From Spirochaetaceae bacterium (GTDB lineage: Bacteria > Spirochaetota > Spirochaetia > SZUA-6 > Bin103): a stretch of 48,097 nt of DNA. Made by a program: the position numbers and the translations under genes. Location: assembly GCA_028821475.1 (NCBI GenBank), contig JAPPGB010000086.1, positions 118,896 to 166,992 on the forward strand. Reading direction: 5' to 3'. Shown here piece by piece: positions 1-7,633 of the stretch. Position 1 is the first letter of the stretch; each line of letters begins with the position of its first letter. The notes under the pieces are model-generated. The model saw only the letters and a program-made list of their open reading frames with translations, made no database searches and was not told the DNA's origin.

Positions 1-505
1 CCAGCAGGCGCGCGCCCTCGGGGCCGGTCGCCCAGTGGCGCAGGTCGGAAGCCAAGTCCTCGGCGGTGAACTCGCGGGCGTCCATCCAGGCGCTCTGCGC
101 CTCGGTCGGAGCCCAGTAGATCCCGCTCTTGACCGTCCAGGTGATCTTGGACTGGTCCACTTCCCAACTGTCGATCAGGTTGCCCTTGATGTACTTCATC
201 GGGATGGCGCCGATCAGCTTGAAGTCGAAGTCACCACTGCCGCGCGGGCCGTATGTATCGAAGTCACCGATCATCGGCGTCTCCTGGATCAGCTCGTGGT
301 ACCAGGTGCGGCCCAGGTTGCCGTCCGCGGGATCGGGCGAACCCGGCTTGTTGCCCCAGCGCGGCGCCAGGGTGAACGTCCCGCCATAGATCGGACCGCC
401 GTCGGACATCGCGGCCGCGGCCGTGGTCTCTTCCTCGCCACCGGCGAATCCGAGGCCCGCCGCCGCCAGCATGGCGACGAGAGCAAATACGAAAAGCTTT
501 CTCAT
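1..505 (-). CDS. ABC transporter substrate-binding protein, family 5 (N-terminal part)
   Basis: Partial: the reading frame runs off the left edge, leaving the first 168 residues. The protein starts MRKLFVFALVAMLAAAG, a positively charged and hydrophobic signal peptide, and continues into a Gly-Gly-Glu-Glu-Glu-Thr-Thr-Ala-rich linker as in many spirochaetal binding proteins. It then shows the SBP_bac_5 opening (GGTFTLAPRWG) and a tract resembling the first lobe of DppA/OppA proteins. It would bind peptides or other small ligands in the periplasm for the two permeases encoded just upstream. A strong AGGAGG lies 5 bases before the ATG at 505. It is third in a dppB-dppC-SBP order, 85 bases after dppC. 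No ATPase gene is visible, so it may lie outside the window or be shared. Confidence 0.85.
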   Translation of the reverse strand, partial: MRKLFVFALVAMLAAAGLGFAGGEEETTAAAAMSDGGPIYGGTFTLAPRWGNKPGSPDPADGNLGRTWYHELIQETPMIGDFDTYGPRGSGDFDFKLIGAIPMKYIKGNLIDSWEVDQSKITWTVKSGIYWAPTEAQSAWMDAREFTAEDLASDLRHWATGPEGARLL

Positions 506-590
506 GTTTCCTCCTATGAAGCTTTTGTGTGTGAATTGGTTGCGCCTCATAATCTGCGCATAATCCATCCAATGATCAACTGTTTGAGGC

Positions 591-1634
591 TCAATGCGCT
601 CCGCGGGCGGACGTGCCGGCCGTGGATGGCGCCTGCGCCTCCCCGCCGTTCAGGCTGCCCCGGGCCGTACCGCCGTTAAGCTGCGCGACCTTCTGCCTCA
701 TGCCCCTCCTCACCTTGCCGCCGCCGAACCGGCCGGCGCCGCCGCGCAGGCGCGGATCCAGGATGTCGCGCAACGCGTCGCCGAACATGTTGGTGCCGTA
801 CACCACGACTGCCAGGGCAACGCCCGGCCAGATGACCAGGTGCGGTGCGGCGTACATGTGCCAGCGGGTGTCGCCCGACAGCATGCCGCCCCAGCTCGGG
901 TATGGCGGCGGAATGCCGAAGCCCAGGAAGCTCAGGCCCGCCTCCGCCAGGATCGCGCCCGGCACCCGCAGGCTGAACAGGACGATGGTCGGCGCCAGGA
1001 TATTGGGCAGAATGTGGCGCAGCAGGATTGTTCGCGTACTGCCGCCGATCGCCGACGCCGCCGCCACGTAGGCGTCTTCCTTGATGGCGATCACCGCGCT
1101 GCGGATGATGCGCGATCCCTCGATTCCCGTCGTGATGCCCAGCACCACGATGATGGAGAAGATGCCCGGCGTGATGATGGTCACCATCACCATCAGGATG
1201 ATGAGCGAGGGGATGCTCATCCAGGCGTCGACGAAGCGCTGGGTCACGGTGTCCACCGGTCCGCCGAGGTAGCCGGACACCATGCCGATCAGCAGCGAGA
1301 CGGCGGTGGACAGGATCGTGGCGCCCAGGCCCACGATCAGCGAGATGCGGGCACCGTAGATGATGCGGGTGAACACGTCGCGGCCCAACTCGTCGGCGCC
1401 GAGCAGGTAGCGCTCGTTGGGCAGGGCCAGGCGGTACTGCATGGCGGTCTCGTTCATGCCGTAAGGGGCGAGGTAGTCGGCGAAGATGCCGGTCAGCAGC
1501 AGCACCAGGGTGATCAGGGCGCCGACCGTGCCGAGCGGATGCTCGGTCACCAACCGCTTGAGAAACGTGGTGATCTTCGAGGGCTGCTTGGTGTTTGTGG
1601 ACGCGTCTGCGCCGACGGTTCCTCGGTCTGCCAT
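591..1634 (-). CDS. DppC-type ABC transporter permease
   Basis: Inner-membrane permease of a peptide/nickel/oligosaccharide-type ABC importer, 347 residues from the ATG at 1634. It has the DppC layout: a cytoplasmic N-terminus, one membrane helix near residues 25-50, a short periplasmic loop, the motif LLGADELGRDVFTRI, then five further hydrophobic segments. The ATPase-contacting EAA-like loop reads AASAIGGSTRTILLRHILPN. A longer open frame extends upstream to 2108, but it runs antisense-like through dppB in another frame, so I start at 1634, two bases after the dppB stop. The C-terminal tail of about 50 residues after LRDILDPRLRGG is Gly/Arg/Ala rich, low complexity and unusual for the family. 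Confidence 0.9.
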   Translation of the reverse strand: MADRGTVGADASTNTKQPSKITTFLKRLVTEHPLGTVGALITLVLLLTGIFADYLAPYGMNETAMQYRLALPNERYLLGADELGRDVFTRIIYGARISLIVGLGATILSTAVSLLIGMVSGYLGGPVDTVTQRFVDAWMSIPSLIILMVMVTIITPGIFSIIVVLGITTGIEGSRIIRSAVIAIKEDAYVAAASAIGGSTRTILLRHILPNILAPTIVLFSLRVPGAILAEAGLSFLGFGIPPPYPSWGGMLSGDTRWHMYAAPHLVIWPGVALAVVVYGTNMFGDALRDILDPRLRGGAGRFGGGKVRRGMRQKVAQLNGGTARGSLNGGEAQAPSTAGTSARGAH

Positions 1635-1636
1635 GC

Positions 1637-2626
1637 CTACGTGTACTTGACCTTTGGATCGATGACTCCGTAGGTGATGTCCACCAGCAGGTTGACCACC
1701 ACGATGGTGAACGAAGTGATTATCATGACGCCATTGACCGTCGGGTAGTCGCGCTGCCGGAGCGCGTCGATGATCATCTGCCCCATGCCCGGCAGGGTGA
1801 AGAGCTGCTCGATGATCACCGTGCCGCCGATCAGGATGGGTATCTGCAGCCCGACGATGGTGACCACCGGTATCAGGGCGTTGCGCAGCGCGTGGCGGTA
1901 CACCACCACCCGCTCGCGGAGACCCTTCGACCATGCCGTGCGCACGTAGTCCTGGCGCAGCACCTCCAGCATCATGGTGCGCATCATGCGCATGGTGCCG
2001 CCGGCCATCAGGAGCCCGTTGATCACCGCCGGCACCATGATATTGCGCAGGTTCTTCAGGGGGTCGTCGCCAAAGGCGGTCCACCGGATCGGCGGCAGGT
2101 AGCCCCACCAGATCGACGCGAACAGGATCACCACGGTGCCCAGCCAGAAGCTCGGCACCGAGATGAACAGAATGGCGAAGCTTCGCCCCAGGTAGTCGGC
2201 CGCCGTGTCCTGGCGCAGCGCCGAGATCACGCCGATGGGAATGGCGATGAGCTGCGAGATGACCAGGCTGAAGAAGCCGAGCTCGATGGTCACCGGCAGC
2301 TTGGCGAGCACTCGCTGGGTGACCGGCTCCCGAGTGAACCAGGATATGCCCAGGTTACCCTGCGCCAGGCCGGCGAACACGCCGTCCTTCTGCTTCACCA
2401 CGCCCAGGAAGCGGCCGTACTGCACGATCAGCGGTGCATCGAGGCCGAACTGGCGCGCCAGGATGGTCTCGTCGATCTCGGATACCTCGCCCGACTCCTC
2501 CATGCGCGCCATGATCCCGTCGACGATGTCGCCCGGCACCAGGCGCATCAGCAGGAAGATGATGGCGCTGATGAGAAACACCGTAGGAATCACCAGCAGA
2601 AGTCGTCTGATCAGGTAAGCGCGCAT
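1637..2626 (-). CDS. DppB-type ABC transporter permease
   Basis: Inner-membrane permease of 329 residues, the partner of the DppC-like protein directly downstream. The N-terminal helix MRAYLIRRLLLVIPTVFLIS is followed by the LMRLVPGD motif typical of DppB. The C-terminal half carries the EAA-type loop (VYRHALRNALIPVVTIVG) and the signature EQLFTLPGMG. Six hydrophobic segments are visible, the usual number and length. The gene begins the operon dppB-dppC-SBP and has a good sigma70-type promoter 31 bases upstream. Two bases separate it from dppC, so the two are almost certainly translationally linked. Substrate cannot be deduced from the permease. Confidence 0.92.
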   Translation of the reverse strand: MRAYLIRRLLLVIPTVFLISAIIFLLMRLVPGDIVDGIMARMEESGEVSEIDETILARQFGLDAPLIVQYGRFLGVVKQKDGVFAGLAQGNLGISWFTREPVTQRVLAKLPVTIELGFFSLVISQLIAIPIGVISALRQDTAADYLGRSFAILFISVPSFWLGTVVILFASIWWGYLPPIRWTAFGDDPLKNLRNIMVPAVINGLLMAGGTMRMMRTMMLEVLRQDYVRTAWSKGLRERVVVYRHALRNALIPVVTIVGLQIPILIGGTVIIEQLFTLPGMGQMIIDALRQRDYPTVNGVMIITSFTIVVVNLLVDITYGVIDPKVKYT

Positions 2627-2656
2627 ACAGAAGAACCGGTCTCCGAGAGCCGCCTA

Positions 2657-2685
2657 TTGATAGCCGAGCACCCCCAACCTGTCAA
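2657..2685 (-). promoter_or_regulatory. sigma70-type promoter of the first dpp operon
   Basis: On the minus strand TTGACA (2685-2680) is separated by exactly 17 bases from TATCAA (2662-2657), about 30 bases before the dppB start at 2626. The -35 box is a perfect consensus and the -10 box matches 4 of 6. Confidence 0.6.
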
Positions 2686-2770
2686 CCGGGTATGGGCGCG
2701 TGAGCGCCGGAGCGCCACCGCAGGTGCGGCGCCTGCCAGCCGCCCGGCCCGTGGCTGGACTGCAATCGCC

Positions 2771-4480
2771 CTACCGGACCGGGAGGCCGGCGGCGTCCAG
2801 CGTGACCGCTTCCATCGCGCAGCCGGCCGGACGCTCGAGCCGCAGGCGGCGGTTGACCGCGACCCCATAGAGGACCGTATCGCAGCCGTCCGGCCACTCG
2901 ACGCGCACCTCGTCGATCACATTCGCCGCGCCCAGCCCGAAGTGTGCGCTCAGCTCCGAGGAGCCGAGATAGCCGCCGCCGGTCTCGACGTGGCGGGTCT
3001 GCGTGGTGCCGCCGGTGCGCACCCGCACCACGGCGCCGACGCCGTCCGGCGGCACCGGCAGGCCTGGGGCCGGGCGCAGCTCCACCCACAGCCAGTTGCC
3101 GGACGCCGTGCCGCCGTCGTTGCGGACCAGGGTGGGCACGCCGCGGCTGTTGACGATCAGGAGGTCCTGGTCGCCGTCGTTGTCGTAGTCGAAGCGCACC
3201 AGCCCGCGACCCTGGCCGCGATGGTCGAGCCCGGCCTCCGGCGCCACGTCCCGGAACCCGTCGGCGCCGCGGTTGTGGAACACGCGGGTGGCGTCTTCCA
3301 GCCACTCCTGGCGTTCGTCGGTGTTGCGGTCCTCGGAGCCGTTGGTAGTGACCAGCTCCACGAGGCCGTCGTGGTCCAGGTCGGCCGCCGCCGCGCCCCA
3401 GCCCCAGCCGCCGCGGGCCAGCGGGCGGGGCGTCTCGGGACCCGGGTCGAAGGCGAGCCCGCCCAGGTTGCGGTACAGGTAGTTGCCGTTGTTGGGCGGG
3501 TTCTCGAACGGCGAGGTGGTCCAGATCGAGGTGACGTACCAGTCGAGCAGGCCGTCGTTGTCCACGTCGGCGAGCACGCTGCCCATGCCGTTGGTGTCCA
3601 GCCCCACGCGCGCCTGATCCGTTGCGTCGGTGAAGGTGCCGTCGCGGTTGTTGTGGTACAGGCGGCTGGTGCCGAAGTCTGCCGCCACCAGCACCTCCGG
3701 CCAGCGGTCGCCGTCGACGTCGACGATATGGGGGGTGAAGCCGTGCATGTCGGTGTCGAACAGGCGCGCGCGCCGGGTGGCGTTCAGAAAGCGCGGCAGG
3801 CCGGTCCACTCGTCGATGCCCTGGTTGTTCAGCAGCACGCTGCCTGAGGCATCGCGCAGCCAGGCGACCACGGCCAGGTCCAGGTCGCCGTCGCGGTCGT
3901 AGTCGCCGAACGCCGCCCCCATGCCGGACGGCTGCTCGGGTGAGGTGGTGGCGGCCAGCGCCGGCAGGGCGATGTTGCGGAACAGCGGCGTGCCGTCGGC
4001 CAGCACCCCGCCGCGCCGGCTGCCCAGGTTGAGCCACAGCAGGTGGTGGCCCGCCATGGCAGGCCCGCCGTCGGCCGGCCCGAAGCTGGTCACGAAGATG
4101 TCGAGCCAGCCGTCCCGGTCGACATCGCCCACCACCGAGCCGTGGCCGCGATGCACGGCTGCCACGCCGGCGCGCTCGGCGGCCTCCCGGAAGGTGCCGT
4201 CGCCCCGGTTCAGGTAGAGCCGGTCCGGCCCCGCGCCGCCGGTCACCACGAACAGATCCTGCCAGCCGTCGCGGTTGAAGTCGCCCACCGAAACCCCGCC
4301 GGAGAAGTCGTCGTGGGTGCCCTCCGCCGGCGCGTGCGGGTGAATCAGCCCGGTCGCGTCCGGGCACAGGCGCGCATCCGCGTCGCAGGTAGCCAGCCGC
4401 ACCTCCGCCCCCGCCGCCACGGCCAGCCAAACCAAGACGCCTGCCAAGCCCGGCCGCACGAACCGTACCGTCGCCATCAC
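2771..4480 (-). CDS. Secreted FG-GAP/VCBS repeat protein with ASPIC/UnbV C-terminus
   Basis: A 569-residue exported protein. Residues 1-24 form a signal peptide ending at Ala-Gly-Ala. The body carries seven Asp-rich calcium-binding FG-GAP loops, for example GDFNRDGWQDLFVV, GDVDRDGWLDIFVT, GDYDRDGDLDLAVV and FDYDNDGDQDLLIV, which fold as a beta-propeller. The last 90 residues match the ASPIC/UnbV module: ETGGGYLGSSELSAHFGLG followed by VEWPDG. Proteins with this architecture (CRTAC1-like) are extracellular and probably bind polysaccharide or protein. The catalytic role, if any, is unknown. It lies 144 bases upstream of the dpp operon on the same strand, with a promoter between them, so it is probably a separate unit. 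The ATG at 4480 opens as Met-Met; the second Met would serve equally well. Confidence 0.85.
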   Translation of the reverse strand: MMATVRFVRPGLAGVLVWLAVAAGAEVRLATCDADARLCPDATGLIHPHAPAEGTHDDFSGGVSVGDFNRDGWQDLFVVTGGAGPDRLYLNRGDGTFREAAERAGVAAVHRGHGSVVGDVDRDGWLDIFVTSFGPADGGPAMAGHHLLWLNLGSRRGGVLADGTPLFRNIALPALAATTSPEQPSGMGAAFGDYDRDGDLDLAVVAWLRDASGSVLLNNQGIDEWTGLPRFLNATRRARLFDTDMHGFTPHIVDVDGDRWPEVLVAADFGTSRLYHNNRDGTFTDATDQARVGLDTNGMGSVLADVDNDGLLDWYVTSIWTTSPFENPPNNGNYLYRNLGGLAFDPGPETPRPLARGGWGWGAAAADLDHDGLVELVTTNGSEDRNTDERQEWLEDATRVFHNRGADGFRDVAPEAGLDHRGQGRGLVRFDYDNDGDQDLLIVNSRGVPTLVRNDGGTASGNWLWVELRPAPGLPVPPDGVGAVVRVRTGGTTQTRHVETGGGYLGSSELSAHFGLGAANVIDEVRVEWPDGCDTVLYGVAVNRRLRLERPAGCAMEAVTLDAAGLPVR

Positions 4481-4494
4481 GCGGGTGTGTCGGC

Positions 4495-4731
4495 CTACAG
4501 GCGGTCGTCTCCGTCTGGCTCTACGTCAGCAACGCTTGCCAACGCGTTTTCGAAGTCCGTCCGGTTTCCACCTTGCGCCCGCTCTTCGAGATATGTTTCC
4601 GTGGCCAGGGCCGACATCTTTTCCGCCAAGGCTGTCGTAATCAGTTGATTCACCGAGATGCCATCTTCCTTTGCCAGAGCCTTGGCGTATTGGTGAAGGG
4701 AATCCGGGATCCGTAAGCTGATTGTACTCAT
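4495..4731 (-). CDS. Ribbon-helix-helix antitoxin (HicB-family type), orphan
   Basis: A 78-residue protein that begins MSTISLRIPDSLHQYAKAL, the beta-strand and first helix of a MetJ/Arc RHH fold. It ends in the acidic tail VADVEPDGDDRL typical of the short antitoxins annotated as HicB family that pair with COG1569 PIN toxins. An SD (AGGAG) stands 8 bases before the ATG. In homologous pairs the PIN toxin gene directly precedes the antitoxin. Here only about 30 codons of such a toxin remain upstream (see 4735-4824), so the antitoxin appears orphaned. It may still repress its own promoter or neutralise a related toxin elsewhere. Confidence 0.75.
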   Translation of the reverse strand: MSTISLRIPDSLHQYAKALAKEDGISVNQLITTALAEKMSALATETYLEERAQGGNRTDFENALASVADVEPDGDDRL

Positions 4732-4734
4732 GAC

Positions 4735-4824
4735 TTAACTCCTCAAAGGTGCCTGGCGGGCGACACGGCAAATATAGTCAAGCACATCATCGATTTCCCG
4801 GTCCGTCAGGTTGATTGACCGCCC
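4735..4824 (-). pseudogene. PIN-family (COG1569) toxin remnant
   Basis: The minus-strand frame ending at 4735 reads RSINLTDREIDDVLDYICRV, which matches the segment in the middle of COG1569 PIN toxins. Both the N-terminal DTNV-type active-site part and the C-terminal half are missing. The frame stops right at the SD of the orphan antitoxin, and on the other side it passes into unrelated sequence (a GH32 fragment on the opposite strand). This is a deletion scar, not a working toxin. Confidence 0.5.
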
Positions 4825-4845
4825 TTGGCGCACTGCCACCGCCCC

Positions 4846-5240
4846 TACCGCAACACCACCCATTACTACCTGGGCAGCTACCGTGACCGCCGCTTCACCC
4901 CGCACCTGCACGGGAGGATGAGCTGGATCGGCGGCCAGCTCTCGGCGCCCGAGTCGCTGATCGACGACCGTGGCCGCAACGTCATGTTCGGCTGGATGGC
5001 CGACTTCCGTCCCGGCGTAGCCGCCCTGTACGGTTACCAACGCGCCACGGATGCGAAGCCTGAGGACCGCAACCTGCTCGCCTGGGCCTCCGTGGTCAGC
5101 CTGCAGCGGGTGCTGTCACTGGCAGCCGACGGCACCCTCGCCATCGCTCCGGCGCCGGAGCTGGAGACCCTGCGCCTCAACCCGCGCCGGCAGGCGGGCA
5201 TACCCGTACCCGCGGACCGGGACGTAACGCTTCGAGGAAT
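4846..5240 (+). pseudogene. GH32 beta-fructosidase C-terminal remnant
   Basis: The plus-strand frame 4825-5316 encodes motifs of the end of the GH32 five-bladed propeller: HYYLGSYRDRRFTPHLHGRM, then APESLIDDRGRNVMFGWM, then LASVVSLQRVL-like and DGTLAIAPAPELETLRLN. Real family members hydrolyse sucrose, inulin or levan and are about 450-550 residues. Here only about 125 residues survive, without the N-terminal WMNDPNG nucleophile or the RDP and EC motifs. The remnant starts at the junction with the PIN scrap near 4825-4846, so an old recombination joined two unrelated genes. The frame then runs out into the 3' end of the opposite-strand toxin gene. Confidence 0.6.
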
Positions 5241-5252
5241 CGGTGAGACGTT

Positions 5253-5744
5253 CTACGGCTGTTGTTCGCCGGCGATAGTGAGCAGTTGCGCGCAGATGCC
5301 GTCCGACAGCCGGTAACCGGCTCCTCTCAGGTCGGTCAGGGCCGCCGCTACCGACTCGAGCCTTCCCCTCTCCTTTGCCGCGACGAGAACCCGCCCGATA
5401 CCGATGACCGGTACGCCGCGCTGCCGCGCGATGCTGCGTCCTCGGCGCTCATCGATCAGCAGCGTGCATTCCAGGCGGTGAGCAAGACGGATCGCCGCGG
5501 ACTCGCCGGCGTCGAGGCCTGGAATCGATGGTTCGTCCGGTGAATCCATCGGGCACAACCAAGTCTGCTCCCGCACCGCCGCGACCAGCGGAGCCACACC
5601 CGCGCGCGGCTCGTCGAGTCGAAGCTCGTGGACCACGATGCGCGGAACGGCCACGGTTGCAAACAGATCCGGCAGCAGCGAGAGCCTTCCGATCCGAGAC
5701 AGTGCGATCAACGGGCCGGCATCGGAGACAATCGGCGATCTCAA
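5253..5744 (-). CDS. DUF3368-type PIN-domain toxin
   Basis: A 163-residue PIN-like protein. The N-terminus VSDAGPLIALSRIGRLSLLP carries the first conserved acidic residue of the VapC-like nuclease fold in the form typical of DUF3368 (DAGPLIAL). The central LDAGESAAIRLA supplies the conserved Glu, and LIDERRGRSIARQRGVPVIG the later Asp/Glu-Arg cluster. Family members are ribonuclease-type toxins. The start ATG overlaps the stop of the upstream antitoxin gene by four bases (ATGA), the classic coupling of a toxin-antitoxin operon. Length and motif set are complete, so the toxin looks intact. Confidence 0.8.
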   Translation of the reverse strand: MRSPIVSDAGPLIALSRIGRLSLLPDLFATVAVPRIVVHELRLDEPRAGVAPLVAAVREQTWLCPMDSPDEPSIPGLDAGESAAIRLAHRLECTLLIDERRGRSIARQRGVPVIGIGRVLVAAKERGRLESVAAALTDLRGAGYRLSDGICAQLLTIAGEQQP

Positions 5745-6073
5745 ATCTCGACGCGCAACTCGTCCGCCAACTCCTCCTCCGGGTAATCGACAGCGACCAG
5801 TCCGCTCTCGGCAACCAGGTCCATGAATACGTCCTGGGTTACGCCGGCAAGCTTGGCGGCCTTCGCCATCGTGATCAGCCGGCGTTCGAACAGGGCGAGT
5901 GCCAGATCCTTGTCGACGCCCACCTCCAGGAGCCGGCTCCCGAATGGCAGCGCCAGCACGGCCGGCTTGCCCCGCTTGGTGATGATGGACACCTGACCGG
6001 CCTCGGCTTCGCGCACCAGCGCACTCGAACTCACCCGCAAGTCACGCACCGAAAACACCGAGATCTCCTGCAT
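5741..6073 (-). CDS. Composite antitoxin: Phd/YefM-like N-terminus plus UPF0175 C-terminus
   Basis: A 110-residue antitoxin for the overlapping PIN toxin. Residues 1-45 (VRDLRVSSSALVREAEAG followed by ITKRGKPAVLALPF) have the Phd/YefM DNA-binding pattern. The C-terminal half (ALALFERRLITMAKAAKLAG followed by FMDLVAESGLVAVDYPEEEL) matches the UPF0175 helical segment that normally accompanies DUF3368 toxins. The two modules are usually on separate proteins, so the fusion is notable. A GTG at 6082 is in frame, but the purine-rich GGAGAGG lies 9 bases before the ATG at 6073 and would be too close to the GTG, so I prefer 6073. It should be an autoregulated operon. Confidence 0.75.
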   Translation of the reverse strand: MQEISVFSVRDLRVSSSALVREAEAGQVSIITKRGKPAVLALPFGSRLLEVGVDKDLALALFERRLITMAKAAKLAGVTQDVFMDLVAESGLVAVDYPEEELADELRVEI

Positions 6074-6168
6074 CTCCCGCACCTCTCCAATTCCGTGGTG
6101 ACAAAACGTAGTACATTAGCTCCGGTCGTGCCAAGGCTCTACGCTACTGTCGACGTGTCGTGCGCGGC

Positions 6169-6430
6169 TTACTGCGAATAGGGGTCGGAGGCCTTCCCTG
6201 CCAGCAGGGCAATCACGCTCCGCCGCCGCCTGGTGCCGGACGGTAATCTACTGCACATAGGGGTCGGAGGCGTTCCCGGCCAACAGGGCAATCACCCTCC
6301 GCCGCCGCCTGGTGCCGAACGGTATCTACTGCACATAGGGGTCGGAGGCGTTCCCGGCCAACAGGGCAATCACCCTCCGCCGCCGCCTGGTGCCGAACGG
6401 TATCTACTGCACATAGGGGTCGGAGGCGTC
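6169..6430. repeat. 78-bp tandem repeat copying the 3' end of the dppC-like gene
   Basis: Three near-identical units begin at 6248, 6326 and 6404 (period 78 bp), preceded by a diverged copy from about 6169 with a one-base length difference. Each unit contains, on the minus strand, the last codons of the transporter gene (ending SDPYVQ plus TAG) followed by 50-odd bases of former 3' flank rich in GGCGGCGGCGGAGG. The functional gene end is the unit at 6404. The region 6074-6403 otherwise contains no gene. Confidence 0.9.
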
Positions 6431-7624
6431 GCGGAGGCCGTCGCCGACGAAGTTGAAAGCGAGCACCGCTGCGGTCACGAACAGGCCGGGGATCAGCAGC
6501 CACGGCTGCAGGGCGATGGAGCGGATCGCCTGCGCGTCCTGCAGCAGCACGCCCCAGCTTATGGCGGGCGGCTGCAGGCCCAGCCCCAGGAAGCTGAGCG
6601 CGGTCTCGGCCAGGATCATCTGCGGCACCGCCAGCGTCAGGCTCACGATCAGGTAGCTCAGGAAGCCGGGCAGCAGGTGGCGCAGCAGGATGGCGCCGGT
6701 ACCGGCGCCGCCGATGCGGGCCGCGGCCACGAAGTCCTCCTCGCGCAGGCTGATGATCTTGCCGCGCACCACGCGGGCGATCTGCGTCCACCCCACCAGC
6801 GACAGGATGATGGTCATGCCGAAGTACAGCTTGACCGGATCCCACCCCGGCGGCAGCGCCGCCGCCAGCGCCATCCACAGCGGGATCTTCGGGATCGCCA
6901 GCAGGAACTCGATCACGCGCTGGATGATCACGTCGATGCGTCCGCCCAGGTAGCCGGACAGGCCGCCGAACAGCGACCCCAGCACGAAGCTCACCGCCAC
7001 CCCCACCAGGCCGATCGACATCGACACTCTGGTGGCGTAGATCACCCGCGAGAACAGGTCGCGGCCCAGGTTGTCGCTGCCGAACAGGAACAGGCGGTGG
7101 CCGCCGTCACTTTCGTCCACGCCGAACAGGTGGACCCGCGCCGGAACCAGGTTCCAGAACCGGTATTCGTCGCCGCGCACCAGCAGCCGCAACGGCAGCC
7201 GCCGGCTGGGGTCGTCGGTGTACACCCGCTCCAGCGTCACCGGGTCCACCGACTTGACCATGGCGTACACGAACGGACGCACCGGGCGCCCGTCGTGGAA
7301 CAGGCGCACCCGCTGCGGGCGCGCGTCGATGAAGCCGGAGTTGCGCTGGTAGGGGTCGTGCGGCGCCAGGAACTCCGGAAACAGCGCCAGCAGGTAGAAC
7401 AGCGCCAGCACCACCAGGCCGACCAGCGCCGCGCGGTGGCGCAGGAAGCTGCGCCGCACGAGTTGCCACTGGGAGGCCAGCTCGTAACGCTCGGCGGCGC
7501 TGGCGGTTGCGGTGACGGCCGCGGTAGACGTGTCAGCGGCGGCGTCAGCCACACGCTCGCTGGTCCGAGAGGCCAGGCCGCCGCGACCGCCCCGGTGCGC
7601 CCGTGTTGTCGTATGCGATGCCAC
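6404..7624 (-). CDS. DppC/OppC-type ABC permease with large periplasmic insert
   Basis: A 406-residue permease, third gene of the second peptide-type importer. The first 50 residues are Ala/Thr/Arg rich and cytoplasmic. The first membrane helix (ALVGLVVLALFYLLALFPEF) is followed by an unusually long periplasmic stretch of about 100 residues before the conserved LFGSDNLGRDLFSRVIYATR. Ordinary DppC proteins, such as the one at 591-1634, have about 30 residues there. The EAA-like loop (AARIGGAGTGAILLRHLLPG) and the C-terminal FVGDGLRDASDPYVQ are intact. Nine bases separate it from the dppB-like gene. Its last codons and stop are repeated three times downstream in a 78-bp tandem array. Confidence 0.88.
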   Translation of the reverse strand: MASHTTTRAHRGGRGGLASRTSERVADAAADTSTAAVTATASAAERYELASQWQLVRRSFLRHRAALVGLVVLALFYLLALFPEFLAPHDPYQRNSGFIDARPQRVRLFHDGRPVRPFVYAMVKSVDPVTLERVYTDDPSRRLPLRLLVRGDEYRFWNLVPARVHLFGVDESDGGHRLFLFGSDNLGRDLFSRVIYATRVSMSIGLVGVAVSFVLGSLFGGLSGYLGGRIDVIIQRVIEFLLAIPKIPLWMALAAALPPGWDPVKLYFGMTIILSLVGWTQIARVVRGKIISLREEDFVAAARIGGAGTGAILLRHLLPGFLSYLIVSLTLAVPQMILAETALSFLGLGLQPPAISWGVLLQDAQAIRSIALQPWLLIPGLFVTAAVLAFNFVGDGLRDASDPYVQ

Positions 7625-7633
7625 CGACCGTGC

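Noticed and set aside
1595-3847. Very long plus-strand open frame (750 codons) antisense to the dpp genes and the FG-GAP gene
   Set aside because: Composition is His/Gln/Arg/Ala rich with no motif, and it is the expected by-product of high-GC genes on the opposite strand, which have clear families.
6169-6430. Possible CRISPR array
   Set aside because: The 78-bp units are head-to-tail with no variable spacers and include a gene's last codons.
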